NCBI GenBank assembly: GCA_044348665.1
Contig: JBIKSI010000001.1
Span: 1-64,000, forward strand
DNA from: M2408 sp044348665
GTDB lineage: Bacteria; Bacteroidota; Bacteroidia; Flavobacteriales_D; Crocinitomicaceae
Direction of reading: 5' to 3'
DNA: 64,000 nucleotides
This document shows, one piece after another, positions 1-8,887 of this stretch. Below the pieces are notes generated by a model that worked only from the letters and a program-made list of their open reading frames with translations, did not search any database and had not been told where the DNA came from. Each line of letters opens with the position of its first letter. The stretch's first letter is position 1. The position numbers and the translations under genes are program-made.

Positions 1-38
1 CTAGTACAGTATTGCCTAAAAATTATCCTTTCAAAAAT

Positions 39-124
39 TTTGAGTATTCACCAAAATTATTTTTCTAATAGGAAATACTCAAATCTAGTTCAAATTAGGG
101 TCTGACTTTTTCAGCAGACCCTAA
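39..124. repeat. Two consecutive inverted repeats at the left edge
   Basis: Two perfect 10-bp inverted repeats lie side by side. TTTGAGTATT at 39-48 pairs with its complement at 74-83 across 25 nt. TTAGGGTCTG at 95-104 pairs with its complement at 115-124 across a 10-nt loop. The second has the shape of an intrinsic terminator but no strong T-run on either side, so termination is not certain. A 25-codon minus-strand frame (121-198) ends inside it, but nothing shows that this is a gene. The rest of 1-287 holds only short TCTA-type repeats. Confidence 0.55.
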
Positions 125-229
125 GTAGTTCGAACAAAAACCTCCACTTGAAAGTTTTTACCCTGAATTTGTTGGTCTTCGATGATGTCTTTTTGCATGT
201 TAATTTGTACTGAAATAATGTATCTATTG

Positions 230-290
230 CCAAAAATCTATAGTCTACTATCTATTGTCTTAAGTCTAAAATCTATAGTCTAAAGTCTCA
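230..290. repeat. Degenerate AGTCTA/ATCTA short repeats
   Basis: A run of imperfect 5-7 bp units (AGTCTA, ATCTATAG, AGTCTAAA) lies directly behind the ispG stop codon. The same units recur on the same strand at about 3965-4012, 8311-8346 and 22135-22203. No coding capacity or dyad structure is seen. Confidence 0.6.
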
Positions 291-2216
291 TTTCAACTCC
301 ACCCAATCACCATGTTCTTTAATTAAGTCAACCAATGCATCAACAGCTTCATCTTCGTTTACATTTTTGCGAACAACCGTTTTTTCTTTGTACAAATTAA
401 TTTTTCCAGGACCAGTTCCAACATATCCATAATCGGCATCTGCCATTTCGCCAGGACCATTTACAATGCAACCCATAATTCCAATTTTTATTCCTTTCAA
501 ATGGGAGGTTTTTTGTCGGATTTTAGCCGTTGTTTCCTGCAAATCAAACAATGTTCTACCACAAGATGGACAGGATATGTATTCTGTTTTCGAAATTCGA
601 GTTCGCGTTGCTTGCAAAATTCCAAAAGAAAGCGAATTAATATCCACTAAACTTTGTTTGCCTGTGATCCACAAGCCATCTCCAAAACCATCAATAAAAT
701 GAATTCCTAAATCAGATGAGGTATTCAATTGAAAACGCTCCAAATCTTCCGATTTATCTTCTATTTTGAGAACTATAGGATTATCAATTTTATGTTCATC
801 CAAGAAACAACGAAATGCTCTTAAAATTTGTGTTTTATTATCGTAAGATGTAGTTACAACTAAAATTGCTTTTGGATTATTTAAAATTAATTCATTATTA
901 TCTTCTTCTAAATCAAGTTCTAAGAAATATAAATTTAAATGTGAAAGATCAAATTTTTCTATCGTGTTTCTATCAAAAATTGGGTGACAATGTTCACGCG
1001 ATGCATACTTTTCAAAATAGATAGCTGCATCAAAAACAGCTCCTAAAGTTCCTGGGATTTCGAAATTCAAATCTTGTTTTCCTAAGTACACATAATCTGC
1101 TGCCTGATCTTGCAAATTCCATTTGTCTAATTGAACCGAATAATTGTATCCAAAACCAAAAAAGTTTGAGGCTTTTATATCCTTTTTTTGTGACAAATCT
1201 GCAAATACGATTGGGTGATTTTTACCACCAATATTTTGAATTGTATTACTTAATCTTTTATTGTATTGGTAAGGATTATAAGTTAAATTGTTTTTAGTTT
1301 CAACTAATTTAATTGTTGATAAATTTTCAAACTTTTCAACTAATTTTTTCGCAACAGGAATTTCAAATTCAGGATCTTCTGTTAAAGATACGCGAATGGT
1401 ATCACCCAAACCATCTTCTAATAATGCTCCAATTCCAACTGCTGATTTGATTCTACCATCTTCACCATCGCCAGCTTCCGTTACCCCAAGATGTAAAGGA
1501 AAGTACATTCCTTCTTCTTTCATAGTTGCAACTAGAAGGCGGTAAGCTTGTACCATCACCAAAGTATTACTTGCTTTCATGGAGATTACCAAATTATGGT
1601 AGTCATTTTTCACACAAATTCTCAAAAACTCCATGGCAGATTCAACCATTCCTTCAGGTGTATCGCCAAAACGACTTAAAATTCTGTCCGATAATGAACC
1701 ATGATTTGTTCCAATACGCATAGCTGTTCCATATTCTTTGCAGATGTGAATCAATGGAGTAAATTTTTGTTCGATCCGTTTTAGTTCTTTTTGATAACTT
1801 TCTTCAGTGAAATCAATTTCCTCAAATTTCTTTTTGTCTGCGTAATTTCCTGGATTGACGCGAACCTTTTCAATTAATCGTGCGGCAATTTCAGCAGCAT
1901 TAGGTGTAAAATGAATGTCTGCAACAAGCGGTGCAAAATATCCTTTTTCATTTAAGATTTGTTTGATAAGTCCTAAATTTTCAGCTTCATTTTTGCTCGG
2001 GGCTGTTAATCGAACCAATTCACAGCCTGCGTTAATCATGCGAATAGATTGTTCAACGGAACCATTTGTGTCCATGGTATCGGTTGTGGTCATCGATTGT
2101 ATACGAATTGGATTAATTCCACCCATTTTGATTAATCCAATTGTAACTTCAATGCTTTGATTTCTTTTTCGGGTGAAAAAATCCTCACAATACGTCATTT
2201 TGACACTTTTATTCAT
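288..2216 (-). CDS. ispG: 4-hydroxy-3-methylbut-2-enyl diphosphate synthase IspG (long form)
   Basis: IspG (GcpE) makes HMBPP from methylerythritol cyclodiphosphate, the penultimate step of non-mevalonate isoprenoid synthesis, using a [4Fe-4S] cluster. The N-terminal part is the conserved TIM-barrel, with NPGNYADK and AMRIGTNHGSLS. The C-terminal part carries the cluster ligands, CPSC near residue 549 and MGC near 582, followed by NGPGE. At 642 aa it is far longer than the roughly 370-aa E. coli enzyme, because of an inserted central domain (about residues 290-530). That is the form usual in Bacteroidota, plants and Chlamydiae. It is transcribed divergently from the desaturase gene, and TAGTTTTG on the minus strand at 2246-2239 is a possible -7 box. 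Identification is secure. Confidence 0.97.
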   Translation of the reverse strand: MNKSVKMTYCEDFFTRKRNQSIEVTIGLIKMGGINPIRIQSMTTTDTMDTNGSVEQSIRMINAGCELVRLTAPSKNEAENLGLIKQILNEKGYFAPLVADIHFTPNAAEIAARLIEKVRVNPGNYADKKKFEEIDFTEESYQKELKRIEQKFTPLIHICKEYGTAMRIGTNHGSLSDRILSRFGDTPEGMVESAMEFLRICVKNDYHNLVISMKASNTLVMVQAYRLLVATMKEEGMYFPLHLGVTEAGDGEDGRIKSAVGIGALLEDGLGDTIRVSLTEDPEFEIPVAKKLVEKFENLSTIKLVETKNNLTYNPYQYNKRLSNTIQNIGGKNHPIVFADLSQKKDIKASNFFGFGYNYSVQLDKWNLQDQAADYVYLGKQDLNFEIPGTLGAVFDAAIYFEKYASREHCHPIFDRNTIEKFDLSHLNLYFLELDLEEDNNELILNNPKAILVVTTSYDNKTQILRAFRCFLDEHKIDNPIVLKIEDKSEDLERFQLNTSSDLGIHFIDGFGDGLWITGKQSLVDINSLSFGILQATRTRISKTEYISCPSCGRTLFDLQETTAKIRQKTSHLKGIKIGIMGCIVNGPGEMADADYGYVGTGPGKINLYKEKTVVRKNVNEDEAVDALVDLIKEHGDWVELK

Positions 2217-2238
2217 AACTTAGAATGTTAATTAAACA

Positions 2239-2246
2239 CAAAACTA
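2239..2246 (-). promoter_or_regulatory. Possible -7 box for ispG
   Basis: TAGTTTTG on the minus strand fits the Bacteroidota -7 consensus TAnnTTTG and lies 23 bp before the ispG start. No -33 TTG is seen at the expected distance, so the call is tentative. Confidence 0.35.
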
Positions 2247-2331
2247 AACATATTTATGTTCATTTTGTTATGTTTCAGAGCTTTTAAAGTAAATCTTTGT
2301 CGAAAAAACAATTATTTTATTAAAAAAGTTT

Positions 2332-2339
2332 TAACTTTG
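2332..2339 (+). promoter_or_regulatory. Possible -7 box for the desaturase gene
   Basis: TAACTTTG matches TAnnTTTG exactly and ends 19 bp before the ATG at 2359. No -33 TTG lies at about 19 bp upstream. Confidence 0.4.
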
Positions 2340-2358
2340 TATATTATAATAAATTAAA

Positions 2359-3465
2359 ATGAGTTTAAAAAACATCACCTTTGCTAAATCTCACAATGCT
2401 GAGTTTTACAAAACATTACAATCTCGAGTGAGAGATTATTTCAAAGAAACAAATAAATCTAGATTTGCAAATTACAATATGGTATTAAAGACAATTTTTA
2501 TGATTGCTTTATATGTGGTACCTTTCGTTTTAATGTTGACAGTGTTTGAAAACCCTTGGATTATTTTCCTGTGTTGGGTATTAATGGGCTTCGGAATGGC
2601 CGGAATTGGTTTATCTATCATGCACGATGCGAATCACGGAGCATATTCTAAAAATAAATATGTGAATAAAACAATAGGGATGATTATTTCTTTTTTGGGA
2701 GGAAATGACACGAATTGGAGAATTCAGCACAATGTCTTACACCATACTTACACAAATGTTACAGGAATGGACGAAGACATCAACCCAGGAAAAGTTATGC
2801 GTTTTTCTCCACATGAAGAAAGATTGAAAATGCATAAATATCAACATGTTTACGCATGGTTTTTTTATGGATTGATGACTTTAATGTGGTGTACTGTGAA
2901 AGATTACAAGCAGGCTGTTCGTTACAAGAAATTGGATTTGATGAAAACTCAAGATATCACTTTTGGTCGCCATTTGTTTGATATTATTATTTCAAAAATT
3001 ATTTATTTCTCCATATTTTTAGTTTTACCATTGTTATTCACTCCACTTCCTTGGTGGGGAACAATTTTATCATTTTTGGTGATGCAATTTATTGCAGGTC
3101 TTGTTCTCGCGATGATCTTTCAACCAGCTCATGTAGTTCCTACTTCCAATTATCCAGTGCCAGATGACAGTGGAAATATTGAGGCAGACTGGGCAGTGAA
3201 CCAATTATACAATACAGCAAATTTTGCCCCTAAAGCTAAATTATTATCATGGTATGTTGGAGGATTAAATTACCAAATTGAACACCATTTATTTCCAAAT
3301 ATTTGTCATGTTCACTATGATAAAATTGCAAAAATTGTGAAAGAAACGGCTGAAGAGTATAATTTACCATACATTTCTCAAAAAACATTTTGGGGAGCTT
3401 TAGTGGAGCATACAAAAATGTTACGCGACTTAGGGACCAAAGATTTTGCTCCTGCAATTCACTAA
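2359..3465 (+). CDS. Membrane fatty acid desaturase
   Basis: A 368-aa integral membrane di-iron desaturase of the acyl-lipid/linoleoyl-CoA (front-end-like) group, which introduces a double bond into lipid acyl chains. All three histidine boxes are present: HDANHG near residue 88, HNVLHH near 123 and QIEHH near 307. The Q-I-E-H-H form of the third box is typical of front-end desaturases, but no fused cytochrome b5 domain is present. Hydrophobic pairs lie at about residues 45-90 and 205-255. It is a single gene, with its own -7 box upstream and a terminator directly downstream. The double-bond position made cannot be read from the sequence. Confidence 0.9.
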   Translation: MSLKNITFAKSHNAEFYKTLQSRVRDYFKETNKSRFANYNMVLKTIFMIALYVVPFVLMLTVFENPWIIFLCWVLMGFGMAGIGLSIMHDANHGAYSKNKYVNKTIGMIISFLGGNDTNWRIQHNVLHHTYTNVTGMDEDINPGKVMRFSPHEERLKMHKYQHVYAWFFYGLMTLMWCTVKDYKQAVRYKKLDLMKTQDITFGRHLFDIIISKIIYFSIFLVLPLLFTPLPWWGTILSFLVMQFIAGLVLAMIFQPAHVVPTSNYPVPDDSGNIEADWAVNQLYNTANFAPKAKLLSWYVGGLNYQIEHHLFPNICHVHYDKIAKIVKETAEEYNLPYISQKTFWGALVEHTKMLRDLGTKDFAPAIH

Positions 3466-3487
3466 GAATTTTTATGTTAAATGTTTT

Positions 3488-3518
3488 AAGACTCAAGTTT
3501 TCTTGGGTCTTTTTTTTG
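3488..3518 (+). terminator. Intrinsic terminator after the desaturase gene
   Basis: AAGACTCAAG (3488-3497) and CTTGGGTCTT (3502-3511) form a 10-bp stem with one wobble pair and a 4-nt loop, followed by a T-run to about 3518. Confidence 0.85.
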
Positions 3519-3576
3519 GTATAGCTTTTTATAAAGTTCTATGAAAATTTAAATTAATAATATTATAACTTCAATA

Positions 3577-3915
3577 ATGAATTTAGAAGAATTTCGCAAT
3601 TTTTGCTTGAATTTGGCGCATGTAAGCGAGGGTTTTCCATTTGATAACAAAATCTTAGTTTTTAAAGTGCATGGAAAAATGTTTGCCTTGTGCGATATTG
3701 ATAAATTTGAAAGTGTGAATTTAAAATGTGATCCTGAAAAAGCAATTGAATTAAGAGAACAATTTTTAGGAATTATTGCAGGTTATCACATGAGTAAAAA
3801 ACATTGGAATACTGTACAATTGAATTCTGATGTGGATGATATACTGTTACTTGAATTATGCAAACATTCTTATGATTTAGTTTTTGCAAGTTTACCTAAA
3901 AAATTGAGGGGATAA
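3577..3915 (+). CDS. MmcQ/YjbR family protein
   Basis: A 112-aa protein of the YjbR/MmcQ family, which has a CyaY-like fold and is suggested to bind DNA. Family signs are the start with LEEFRNFCLNL, the FPFDNKILVFKVHGKMFAL segment, LKCDP, and the end with HMSKKHWNTVQL followed by LCKHSYDLV. The length is normal. It is a single gene between the desaturase terminator and a converging PorP gene. A biochemical role is not established for the family. Confidence 0.85.
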   Translation: MNLEEFRNFCLNLAHVSEGFPFDNKILVFKVHGKMFALCDIDKFESVNLKCDPEKAIELREQFLGIIAGYHMSKKHWNTVQLNSDVDDILLLELCKHSYDLVFASLPKKLRG

Positions 3916-3961
3916 GTTAGGATTATAAACTTTGTCCAATCTTTTTTGATCAGAATGTCTC

Positions 3962-4015
3962 TAATTTTTTGTCCAATTTCTTAAGTCTTTTGTCTCAAGT
4001 CTAATGTGTATATAA
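3962..4015. repeat. AGTCTT/AGTCTAA short repeats
   Basis: Degenerate AGTCT(A/T) units lie between two converging genes. They are related to the repeats near 240, 8320 and 22150. Confidence 0.45.
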
Positions 4016-4020
4016 GCTAG

Positions 4021-5049
4021 TTATCTGCCTTTCTTAAACAAAGCGTGATCCAAATTTGAAAAGCATAGTGAAAATTCCAAAGATCCACCTCTGTGAGCTT
4101 TTCTTAGTTGTGAAATGGTAACATCGTAAGAGATTCCAAATTTTATGCTTTTAAAATCAATAAAAACACGTGGAATAATTGCATCAAATAAACGGGTGTA
4201 CAAACCAAAACCAAAAAATGCATCTTGGTAGTAACCTGTTATCTTGGTACCATTTTGAAATCTATTTTTTAATGTTCCTCCAAAAATGGTTTCCAGATGA
4301 GGTCCTTGAATAAATTGCACGGCACTCAAGTCAAAAGACCAGTAAGAATTTGGGATATCGCTCGTGTATGAAGTGTGAATCACAAACTTACGATATAAAT
4401 TTGCTTGTAATGCTGAGGTATATTCTAATTTTGGTTTATTCAAATGATATGCTGCAACTCCAAAACGAAAGATTTTTTCATCTCTTCGAGTAAAACCTGT
4501 ATTAGACGCGTCATATTGATACATCAAGCCTGCTGCTGCATCAAAATGCCTGAAATTTTGCAATATGCCTGGTTCTCCGCTTGATATGGATTGGTCAAAA
4601 GCTATCCCATTCCACTGGTTTTCAAAATTTACTCTACTCAAATCACTTTTTCGAGAGGTAAAACCTGTTTGTATTCCCGCGGATAATTGGTGTCCATCAG
4701 AATTTAAAGGTAAGATTCCGCTTAAAGAAACAGATGCATTTTGTAATCCAAATTTTGAATCTCCACCAACATCATTGTAGAGATAAACTCCTACACCTAA
4801 ATGTGCATTATCTGAGTGACGATTTTTTAGGAAGTTGGCATCAGCAACAAACGAACTTGTCATAAATTGTGTGTTTGCTCCCAACCATTGATTCCGATGG
4901 TTTAAGGAAAATCGCTCCCAACCTTTAAAAACGCCTGTACTCGCTGGGTTTATTAGCAAAGGAATTTCAGATGTTTGTGAAAAGTGAAAATCTTGAGCAA
5001 ACAAAGTACTTGTTGAAATAAGAAAAGCTATAAAAAGGGATGTTCTCAT
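4021..5049 (-). CDS. PorP/SprF family type IX secretion outer-membrane protein
   Basis: A 342-aa protein with a signal peptide (cleaved about residue 18, after TLFAQ) and the PorP/SprF beta-barrel pattern: QDFHFSQ, PLLINPASTGVF, RNQW, then alternating strands ending in an aromatic-rich FGISYDVTISQL segment. PorP/SprF proteins anchor or help export cargo of the type IX secretion system, and SprF is known to be specific for SprB. It lies 4 bp behind the large CotH-domain gene with its type B C-terminal domain, so the two are very likely one operon. This suggests a dedicated cargo-partner pair, which is inference. Confidence 0.92.
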   Translation of the reverse strand: MRTSLFIAFLISTSTLFAQDFHFSQTSEIPLLINPASTGVFKGWERFSLNHRNQWLGANTQFMTSSFVADANFLKNRHSDNAHLGVGVYLYNDVGGDSKFGLQNASVSLSGILPLNSDGHQLSAGIQTGFTSRKSDLSRVNFENQWNGIAFDQSISSGEPGILQNFRHFDAAAGLMYQYDASNTGFTRRDEKIFRFGVAAYHLNKPKLEYTSALQANLYRKFVIHTSYTSDIPNSYWSFDLSAVQFIQGPHLETIFGGTLKNRFQNGTKITGYYQDAFFGFGLYTRLFDAIIPRVFIDFKSIKFGISYDVTISQLRKAHRGGSLEFSLCFSNLDHALFKKGR

Positions 5050-5053
5050 TTCT

Positions 5054-8000
5054 TTATTTTCGGATTAATGTAATGTTTCCAGATTTGATTTCAGTTCGTC
5101 CATCGTCAAAAATAACCTCTACCTGATAAGCATAAATTCCTTCGTTTAACTTTTGATCCTTGTATGTTCCATCCCAAATTTTTGAAATTTCACTACTAGT
5201 GAACATTAAATTCCCCCAGCGATCAAAAATTTGTAAGGTAAATTTTGCGACATCTGGTCCAACAATAGGACGAATGTAATCATTCACTAAATCCCCATCG
5301 GGTGAAAATGCAGAAGGAATACTTACCCCTGAAACTCCATTCGGTACTGGTTTACAATCAATTGTGTTTGCATTCGGACTGCAAGCATCCAAAGGGTTTG
5401 TTGCGTTTAACACTTCCACTCCGTCAGCAATTAAATCGTTGTCTGAGTCAGAATTTAATGGATTTGTTCCTAATGTTGCTTCTATTTGATTGTCTAATCC
5501 ATCATTGTCGGGATCGCAACTTGGCAAAGTTGTTGTCGGATCACAGATTTCCAGAGGATTTGTTCCTGTTGTAAATTCTGTTCCATCAGGGATTCCATCA
5601 CCATCAGAATCAGCAGCGTTTGGATTAGTTCCTATTGTCGCTTCGGTCGAATTTAATAAACCATCACCATCAGAATCGCATAAAGCATGATTTCCATTTG
5701 GACTACAAGCACTTAATGGGTTTGAACCATTGTTAGTTTCTGCTCCATCATTGATTCCGTCCATGTCTGAATCAGGATTTCCAGGGTCAGTGCCAGTTCC
5801 TTGCTCTTGTCCATTCGTCAATCCATCATTATCCGGGTCACAACTTGGAAAACTCATGTTCGGATTACAAATATCTAAAGGATTGGTTCCTCCCTCATTC
5901 TCAGTAAAATCATTGATTCCATCGTCGTCAGTATCTACATCATTTGGGTCCGTTCCTAGTGTTGCTTCAACTACATCAGTTAAGCCATCTCCATCCGTAT
6001 CTGGGTTCACGTCCAATCTAAAAACCGCTACAAGTGATGTATTTGCAGTAATTGTAAGTGCATTTGTATCTTCACTAATTGCCTCACTCAATGCTCCAGA
6101 CGTAAACTCCCAATGGTCAAAAATATATCCTGGGTTTGCTGTCGCAAATAATAGATTTTCTATGCCTCCAAAGTAACTTGCATTCCAAGGATAAGTTGGT
6201 ACCTGAATAGAATTTATTTGCACAGTTCCTGAATTTACTGGGCTAACTGTTACATCAAATTGATATGGTCCTGTTAAGTTGTAACAGTCTGTCATACCTA
6301 CGTTTAATTGAACGCAACGTGTATTGATGAAATCTCTTAGTTGCTGAACCTCTGCCTGCCATCCTGCATAAGTACCTCCCCATCGAGCAATTTGTGCATT
6401 CATTTCTGGTTCAATTACACCAATCATGCTGTCTAATAAAAAATTCATGTAATCACATGATAAATAGGTGTTTAGTAAGTCAGCATAGCGATTAACGTAG
6501 TATTGTTCAACCGCAGGATTTTCATTCATCAATTTATTTAAAATAACAGAATGTCCTTGGTCTCCTGGATCTGGTAAGTTTTCTACATTGCATGGATCTG
6601 CGTTGGCGCTCTCATCCGGAATTCCTGTGTAATTGATGTAATGTCCAAAACTCGCATCCATGTCCCATAAGACATACCTCCATTTTTTGTGATTACCAGT
6701 TGGATTGTTTCCTTTCCACCAAGCAGTGTTCCAATTTAACCAATCCATGCAAACGATGTATGAGTTTAGAACAAAATAATCAACTAAAGATTTCCAGTTA
6801 TACTGTGCATCTACGACATCAAAATTTGCTTGCACACCCATATTATTTGTTTGGATGTAGTTTAGAAGATTATTCCAATCAGGTTGGGCGTCTGGCGCTC
6901 CATATTCTTCCCACGTTCCTCCCCAAGTTTTTAAAAAATATAAATCTTCACTCCCTTGGTCAAAATAATAATCGGTAAAATCTGAATCATCCACTTTTTC
7001 ACGGATGTCGTAAACACCCCAATATTGACCATTGATATACAAAACGCAAGGTTTCCAAGTACGTTCGTCCATCTTTAATTTTGCCTTTTGAGACAATGTG
7101 TGTACAAAAGCATCTCGAATATGTGCTCCTTGCTCCGCAGGATAGTTGTCGTTTGCTGCTGCTTTGATGATTAGTTTTTGAAATTCATCACGGCTTTTTT
7201 CAGGGAAAATTTGGTGTTCTATATCATCGTTGTATCCATATTGATCCCGCATAATAAAGTCAAAACCTCGCTGATCATAAGCCCAAGAGTCATTTCCATG
7301 CTTATTGTATTCACCTTCACCTTTGGCTATAAACGAATTATCAGCCTCAAAATACTCAAAAAAGCCTTGCGGTTCTATGCCATTGTTTCCAAATTCTAAT
7401 AATTCTGTAACACCTTCAGAAGCAATTGATAAGACAGGAACCGTGTGATCCACATCAATAAAATAGGTGGAAGATTGTGTAAAACTTGGTTCATTCCCAC
7501 TAAAAGCAACTGCACGTAATACAGTGGTGGCATTTATATTTATTGGTCCAGCATAAATGGTGGATGCTGCTGTTGGTGTATCTCCGTTTGTCGTATAGCG
7601 AATTTGTGCTGTTGCGTCTGTACAGCTAATCGTTACATTTTGTGCTCCAGTATAAAATCCAGAAGCTAAAGAAAAGAGGGGAGTGGGTGTGTAAAAATTA
7701 ATGGCTCCAACATTATTTGCTCCTGGTGTGGGATTTAAAAATAGTTTCCATGTTGCTGCTCCATTCGTTTCTCTTCCTACAGAATGATCTTGTTTGGTAA
7801 AATGAACTATTTTAATGGAATCAACATTTTGACCTAAATTATTTGCCAAAATAATCCACTCTTTTTCTGTTTGCGTTAATTTAAAATTGGGATGCAATTC
7901 TCCTCCAGAAACGGTATTTCTGCCTGAACAATGTACCATCAAAAATCCATTGGCTGGAATTGTTCCGCTCGGAATTTGCCATTTGGTCATATTCGATGCC

Positions 8001-8197
8001 TTGTCTGATAAATGGAAACCAGTTAAATCAATCGCCGCTCCTGAAGGATTATACAATTCAACCCAATCTTCGTTATTACCGAAGGCATCAAATGGACCAT
8101 TAATATTCGAACAAGAATATTCATTTATCACAACTTGCGCAAATGAAGATTGAAAAAGAAAAGATATGATTAGTGCTACAAGTGTCTTTTTTAACAT
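5054..8197 (-). CDS. Secreted CotH-kinase, lamin-tail and TSP3-repeat protein with type B C-terminal domain
   Basis: A 1047-aa exported multidomain protein. In order: signal peptide (about 1-20); lamin-tail domain (about 20-160, VINEYSCSN, DWVELYNP); chitobiase C-terminal-like domain (about 170-248); CotH kinase-like domain (about 250-600, with the WDMDASFG acidic motif near 510); an InlB B-repeat-like domain (about 645-725); four roughly 65-aa thrombospondin type 3 units (about 730-955), rich in DxDxDG calcium loops with paired cysteines; and a gliding-type (CHU_C/type B) sorting domain at the end (IFDRWGNLMF, WDGTY, GIYAYQVE). It should leave the cell by the type IX system and stay attached. 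CotH in spore coats phosphorylates proteins; kinase activity here is only inferred. It is followed closely by a PorP/SprF gene. Confidence 0.93.
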   Translation of the reverse strand: MLKKTLVALIISFLFQSSFAQVVINEYSCSNINGPFDAFGNNEDWVELYNPSGAAIDLTGFHLSDKASNMTKWQIPSGTIPANGFLMVHCSGRNTVSGGELHPNFKLTQTEKEWIILANNLGQNVDSIKIVHFTKQDHSVGRETNGAATWKLFLNPTPGANNVGAINFYTPTPLFSLASGFYTGAQNVTISCTDATAQIRYTTNGDTPTAASTIYAGPININATTVLRAVAFSGNEPSFTQSSTYFIDVDHTVPVLSIASEGVTELLEFGNNGIEPQGFFEYFEADNSFIAKGEGEYNKHGNDSWAYDQRGFDFIMRDQYGYNDDIEHQIFPEKSRDEFQKLIIKAAANDNYPAEQGAHIRDAFVHTLSQKAKLKMDERTWKPCVLYINGQYWGVYDIREKVDDSDFTDYYFDQGSEDLYFLKTWGGTWEEYGAPDAQPDWNNLLNYIQTNNMGVQANFDVVDAQYNWKSLVDYFVLNSYIVCMDWLNWNTAWWKGNNPTGNHKKWRYVLWDMDASFGHYINYTGIPDESANADPCNVENLPDPGDQGHSVILNKLMNENPAVEQYYVNRYADLLNTYLSCDYMNFLLDSMIGVIEPEMNAQIARWGGTYAGWQAEVQQLRDFINTRCVQLNVGMTDCYNLTGPYQFDVTVSPVNSGTVQINSIQVPTYPWNASYFGGIENLLFATANPGYIFDHWEFTSGALSEAISEDTNALTITANTSLVAVFRLDVNPDTDGDGLTDVVEATLGTDPNDVDTDDDGINDFTENEGGTNPLDICNPNMSFPSCDPDNDGLTNGQEQGTGTDPGNPDSDMDGINDGAETNNGSNPLSACSPNGNHALCDSDGDGLLNSTEATIGTNPNAADSDGDGIPDGTEFTTGTNPLEICDPTTTLPSCDPDNDGLDNQIEATLGTNPLNSDSDNDLIADGVEVLNATNPLDACSPNANTIDCKPVPNGVSGVSIPSAFSPDGDLVNDYIRPIVGPDVAKFTLQIFDRWGNLMFTSSEISKIWDGTYKDQKLNEGIYAYQVEVIFDDGRTEIKSGNITLIRK

Positions 8198-8310
8198 GTT
8201 TTTTTATTTGTTACTAATATAACGTACACTTTTAAAAAAAGTTGGTTTTGTTTATTTAGCGTGCATGAATTTTATAGTTGAAGTTAAAATAGATAAAGTA
8301 ATAAAGTATC

Positions 8311-8346
8311 ACTAGTCTAATGTCTTCAGTCTAATATCTATATTCT
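8311..8346. repeat. AGTCTAA/ATCTA short repeats
   Basis: A short run of AGTCTAATGTCT-type units just behind the dioxygenase stop codon, on the same strand as the other copies. Confidence 0.45.
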
Positions 8347-8351
8347 TACTT

Positions 8352-8876
8352 TTAAACAAAACGTTCATCCACTTCCATAATATGCCCACAAGACTTACAA
8401 TTTCTCATGTCTTCAGAAGAATAAAATTCCTTAAAACGTGAAATAAAATCGTGTTCGATGTTTTCTAATTTGAATTCGTATTTTTTTAGGGGAAAATTGC
8501 AATTTTCACAGTACCAATGCAAACCATCAACCATTCCAGTTCCTTGACGAACTCGTTCTACTACCAAGCCCACTGTGTTTTCTCCTCTTATTGGTGAGTG
8601 AGGAATGTTTCCAGGCAATAAAAATATGTCTCCCTCCTTAATGTGAACATCTTGGGATTTACCATCAATTTGAACTTTGACCAAAATATCTCCTTCTAAT
8701 TGATAAAAAAGTTCCTCACTTTCATTGTAATGATAATCTTTACGAGCATTTGGCCCACCCACAATCATGACAATAAAATCTCCAGCTTGCTTGTACAAGT
8801 TCTTATTTCCAATGGGGGGCTTCAATAAATCACGATTCTCTTCGATCCATTGCTTTAAGTTGAAAGGTAACATCAT
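8352..8876 (-). CDS. nbaC: 3-hydroxyanthranilate 3,4-dioxygenase
   Basis: A 174-aa cupin that opens 3-hydroxyanthranilate to 2-amino-3-carboxymuconate semialdehyde, on the kynurenine route of tryptophan breakdown and quinolinate/NAD synthesis. The iron ligands H49, E55 and H93 are present, as are substrate residues R45, R97 and E108. The bacterial form also carries a rubredoxin-like metal site, seen here as C123/C126 and C160/C163. Length is normal. It sits 11 bp behind the 960-aa adhesin gene rather than beside other kynurenine genes, none of which are in the window. The start could be either of two adjacent ATG codons. Confidence 0.96.
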   Translation of the reverse strand: MMLPFNLKQWIEENRDLLKPPIGNKNLYKQAGDFIVMIVGGPNARKDYHYNESEELFYQLEGDILVKVQIDGKSQDVHIKEGDIFLLPGNIPHSPIRGENTVGLVVERVRQGTGMVDGLHWYCENCNFPLKKYEFKLENIEHDFISRFKEFYSSEDMRNCKSCGHIMEVDERFV

Positions 8877-8887
8877 AATTCTTCTAT

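Noticed and set aside
126..135. TTCGAAC string as a possible tRNA T-loop
   Set aside because: No acceptor stem, anticodon stem or conserved D-loop could be laid out around it.
5340..5990. Possible CRISPR-like or DNA repeat array
   Set aside because: The periodicity of about 195 bp is explained by the protein's calcium-binding repeats; units vary as coding sequence does.
5302..6176. Plus-strand open frames rich in Ser/Pro/Val opposite the CotH gene
   Set aside because: They mirror the thrombospondin type 3 repeats on the other strand and have no independent support.
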